DNA from: Micromonospora cremea
GTDB taxonomy: Bacteria > Actinomycetota > Actinomycetes > Mycobacteriales > Micromonosporaceae
DNA: 64,000 nt
Reading direction: 5' to 3'
NCBI RefSeq assembly: GCF_900143515.1
Contig: NZ_FSQT01000001.1
Location: forward strand, 2,294,001-2,358,000
The position numbers and the translations under genes are program-made. Within the stretch, counting starts at the first letter, position 1. Every line of letters begins with the position of its first letter. Below are positions 62,083 through 64,000 of the stretch, piece after piece. The notes beneath the pieces were generated by a model. The model saw nothing but the letters and a program-made list of their open reading frames with translations, had not been told where the DNA came from and searched no databases.

Positions 62083-63137
62083 GCCAGCGGATCGCCGTCA
62101 TCCCCGGCGACGGCATCGGCTGCGAGGTCACCGCGGCCGCGCGCACCGTGCTCGACACCGTCTGCCGGCGGCACGGCATCGAGCTCAGCTACGACGAGTA
62201 CGACTGGTCGTGCGAGCGCTACCTGCGCGCGGGCGCGATGATGCCGGCCGACGGGCTGGACGTGCTGCGGCCGTACGACGCGATCCTGCTCGGCGCGGTC
62301 GGCGCGCCCGGCGTGCCCGACCACGTCTCGCTGTGGGGCCTGCTGATCCCGATCCGGCGTGCGTTCCGGCAGTACGTCAACGTGCGGCCGGTGCGGGTGT
62401 TCGAGGGCGTCGACAGCCCGGTGCGGGGCGCCCGGGCCGGCGAGGTCGATTTCGTCGTCGTACGGGAGAACGTCGAGGGCGAGTACAGCGAGATCGGCGG
62501 CCGGCTCGGTCGCGGCCACCCCGAGGAGATGGCGGTGCAGGAGTCGGTGTTCACCCGGGCCGGGGTCAGCCGGATCGCCGACTACGCCTTCGAGCTCGCG
62601 CGCACCCGCCGCCGCCACGTCACCTCCGCGACCAAGTCGAACGGCATCGTGCACACCATGCCGTTCTGGGACGAGGTGGTGACCGAACGGGCGGCGGCCT
62701 TCCCCGACGTGCGGTGGCGCAGCGAGCACATCGACGCCGTGGCCGCGAAATTCGTGCTGCAACCGGGCAGCTTCGACGTGGTGGTGGCGTCCAACCTGTT
62801 CGGCGACATCCTCAGCGACCTCGCCGCGGCGGTGGCCGGCTCGATCGGGATCGCCCCCTCCGGCAACCTCGACCCGACCGGCGCCCACCCGTCCATGTTC
62901 GAACCGGTACACGGATCGGCGCCGGACATCGCCGGCAAGGGCGTGGCCAACCCGATCGGGGCGGTGTGGTCGGCGGCGATGATGCTCGAGCACCTCGGCC
63001 ATGCGGCGGCGGCGCGGGGCGTTCTGGCCGCGATGGAGGCGACTCTCCGCGAGCCGGGCACCCGTACCCGCGATCTCGGCGGCACCGCCGACACAGCGGA
63101 GGTGACCGCCGCCCTCGTCGACCACGTGGCCGGGTGA
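62079..63137 (+). CDS. D-malate / tartrate dehydrogenase (isocitrate/isopropylmalate dehydrogenase family)
   Basis: A 352-residue beta-decarboxylating dehydrogenase. Motifs are IAVIPGDGIGCEVTAAA, the LWGLLIPIRRAFRQYVNVRPVR substrate helix of the TtuC/DmlA subgroup, VVRENVEGEYSEIGG, TKSNGIVHTMPFWDEV and the metal/NAD site SNLFGDILSDLAAAVAGSIGIAPSGNL...EPVHGSAPDIAGKG. It converts D-malate to pyruvate, or tartrate to a related keto acid, with NAD+. The subgroup is separated from LeuB by the LLIPIRRxFxQYVNVRP segment. Coupled by overlap to the dicarboxylate transporter. Confidence 0.88.
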   Translation: MSQRIAVIPGDGIGCEVTAAARTVLDTVCRRHGIELSYDEYDWSCERYLRAGAMMPADGLDVLRPYDAILLGAVGAPGVPDHVSLWGLLIPIRRAFRQYVNVRPVRVFEGVDSPVRGARAGEVDFVVVRENVEGEYSEIGGRLGRGHPEEMAVQESVFTRAGVSRIADYAFELARTRRRHVTSATKSNGIVHTMPFWDEVVTERAAAFPDVRWRSEHIDAVAAKFVLQPGSFDVVVASNLFGDILSDLAAAVAGSIGIAPSGNLDPTGAHPSMFEPVHGSAPDIAGKGVANPIGAVWSAAMMLEHLGHAAAARGVLAAMEATLREPGTRTRDLGGTADTAEVTAALVDHVAG

Positions 63138-63164
63138 CGACAACGCGCGCGGTGCGTTCGGCGT

Positions 63165-64000
63165 TCAGCTCGCTGGTTCGCCCTCGCCGCGGCGCCCGGG
63201 GTCGCGGCGGTACTCGGGGCGAAGCTTCGCGCTGGCGAACGCCGCCTTCACCGCCGCCGAGAGCGCGGTGATGTCGTACGCGCCGTGGTGGCGCCGGCCG
63301 TTGATGAAGAAGGTCGGGGTGCCGGTGACACCGCTGAGGTCGGCGGAGTCGATGTCCTCGGCGATCCGGTCGACGCCCTTGAGCTTGACCATGTGCTCCC
63401 GGAACTGGTCGAGGTCCAGGCCGATCTGTTCGGCATAGCCGAGCACGTCGGTGGGATTGAGGGCGTCCTGGTGCATGAGCAGCAGGTCGTGCATCTCCCA
63501 GAACGCGTCCTGCTCGCCCGCCGCCTCGGCCGCCTCGGCGGCGAGTTGGGCATGCGGGTGGACGTCGGTCAGCGGCAGGTGCCGCCAGACGTACCGGACG
63601 TTGGCGAAGTCGGCCAGCAGTTCCCGGACCACCGGCTCGGCCTGCCCGCAGTAGGGGCATTCGAAGTCGCCGTACTCCACGACCGTCACCGGTGCCTCGC
63701 GCGATCCGCGCACGTGGTCGCGCTCCGGATCGACCGGCGGCATCAGGTCGACGATGCCCTCGGCGACGCCCAGCAGCGCGCGGGCACGCCGCGCCGGTGA
63801 GAGCCGGGCAGCAGAGCGGAACACCAGCCAGGTGACGACGGACGCACCGATCGTCGCGACGAGGATGCCGAGCTTCGCCTCTTCCAGGGCCGTGCCGCTC
63901 AGCGCATGGGTGGCGATCAGCAGGGCGACGGTGAACCCGATGCCGGAGACCGTGCCGACCCCGGCGACGGCGAGCCAGCCGACCGGTGGCCGGAACCGGT
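63165..64000 (-). CDS. NhaA-type Na+/H+ antiporter fused to DsbA-like thioredoxin domain (C-terminal part)
   Basis: The frame enters from beyond the window. Residues encoded by about 63800-64000 are the last NhaA helices ([53 protein letters not shown]). They are followed without a stop by a DsbA-like thioredoxin domain with the CPYC redox motif in [19 protein letters not shown] and the cis-Pro loop in [18 protein letters not shown]. Such NhaA-thioredoxin fusions are common in actinobacteria; the thioredoxin part probably faces the cytoplasm. A GTG/ATG start inside the frame would give a false, shorter DsbA gene. Confidence 0.88.
   Translation of the reverse strand, partial: RFRPPVGWLAVAGVGTVSGIGFTVALLIATHALSGTALEEAKLGILVATIGASVVTWLVFRSAARLSPARRARALLGVAEGIVDLMPPVDPERDHVRGSREAPVTVVEYGDFECPYCGQAEPVVRELLADFANVRYVWRHLPLTDVHPHAQLAAEAAEAAGEQDAFWEMHDLLLMHQDALNPTDVLGYAEQIGLDLDQFREHMVKLKGVDRIAEDIDSADLSGVTGTPTFFINGRRHHGAYDITALSAAVKAAFASAKLRPEYRRDPGRRGEGEPAS

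Noticed and set aside
1..64000. CRISPR array, rRNA operon or prophage
   Set aside because: No regularly spaced direct repeats, no rRNA-like stretches and no phage structural genes were recognised in the window.

Overview
The window is high-GC actinobacterial chromosomal DNA. Codon use, GTG/TTG starts, ATGA-overlapping operons, lipoproteins, LuxR/TrmB-type regulators and an aerobic CO dehydrogenase cluster suggest a filamentous actinomycete, most likely Micromonosporaceae. The family is inferred, not proven.

Region 1 (1-17.5 kb) is a C1 / trace-gas energy module. An OFA-family (oxalate/formate type) transporter converges on a three-gene formate dehydrogenase operon. The catalytic subunit reads through an in-frame TGA with a SECIS-like hairpin, so it is a selenoprotein. 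Next come an XdhC-type maturation gene and a divergent form I CO dehydrogenase operon: coxM-coxS-coxL, XdhC+YHS, a MobA-like cytidylyltransferase, coxD, coxG, coxE. A LysR regulator overlaps coxE tail to tail. A perfect 40-bp palindrome lies in the xdhC/coxM divergent promoter.

Region 2 (18.5-20.8 kb) is the most unusual part. Four consecutive Y-RNA-like genes stand directly upstream of a Ro60/Rsr (TROVE) protein gene. All four share the same two-helix frame with compensatory base changes. Two carry circularly permuted tRNA-like modules, one carries only a T arm and one is minimal. Two promoter-like elements sit exactly before units 1 and 3, and unit 4 ends 30 nt before the rsr start codon.

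Region 3 (20.8-33.2 kb) holds a small membrane protein, an ASCH protein, a lipoprotein with two FtsX-ectodomain-like repeats, a second lipoprotein, a VOC protein, a membrane-protein/two-component operon, a LuxR-type regulator, a large secreted S8 protease and a DUF1275 membrane protein.

Region 4 (33.2-44.2 kb) is a GntR/FCD regulator with a tight peptide-ABC-transporter plus gamma-glutamyltransferase operon. Matching GTATAC operators lie before the regulator and the binding protein. A TetR-regulated NAD(P)-binding protein and an MFS transporter follow.

Region 5 (44.2-60 kb) is accessory and eroded: remnants of a GH2 enzyme, a VanZ protein and a VOC protein; an IS6-type element; a dispersed repeat of about 115 bp; an IS-end-like inverted repeat; and otherwise intact genes broken by single stop codons. 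Intact genes include an IF-1 paralogue, a GNAT, a MerR-methyltransferase fusion, an M1 aminopeptidase and a DinB/pentapeptide protein.

Region 6 (59-64 kb) holds a second LuxR/TrmB-type regulator beside a near-perfect 44-bp palindrome, a dicarboxylate transporter whose N-terminal frame contains a TAG, a D-malate/tartrate dehydrogenase, and the 3' part of an NhaA-DsbA fusion. Palindromes with the half-site ATACCTCNGAG occur at 0.6, 44.3 and 60.2 kb.
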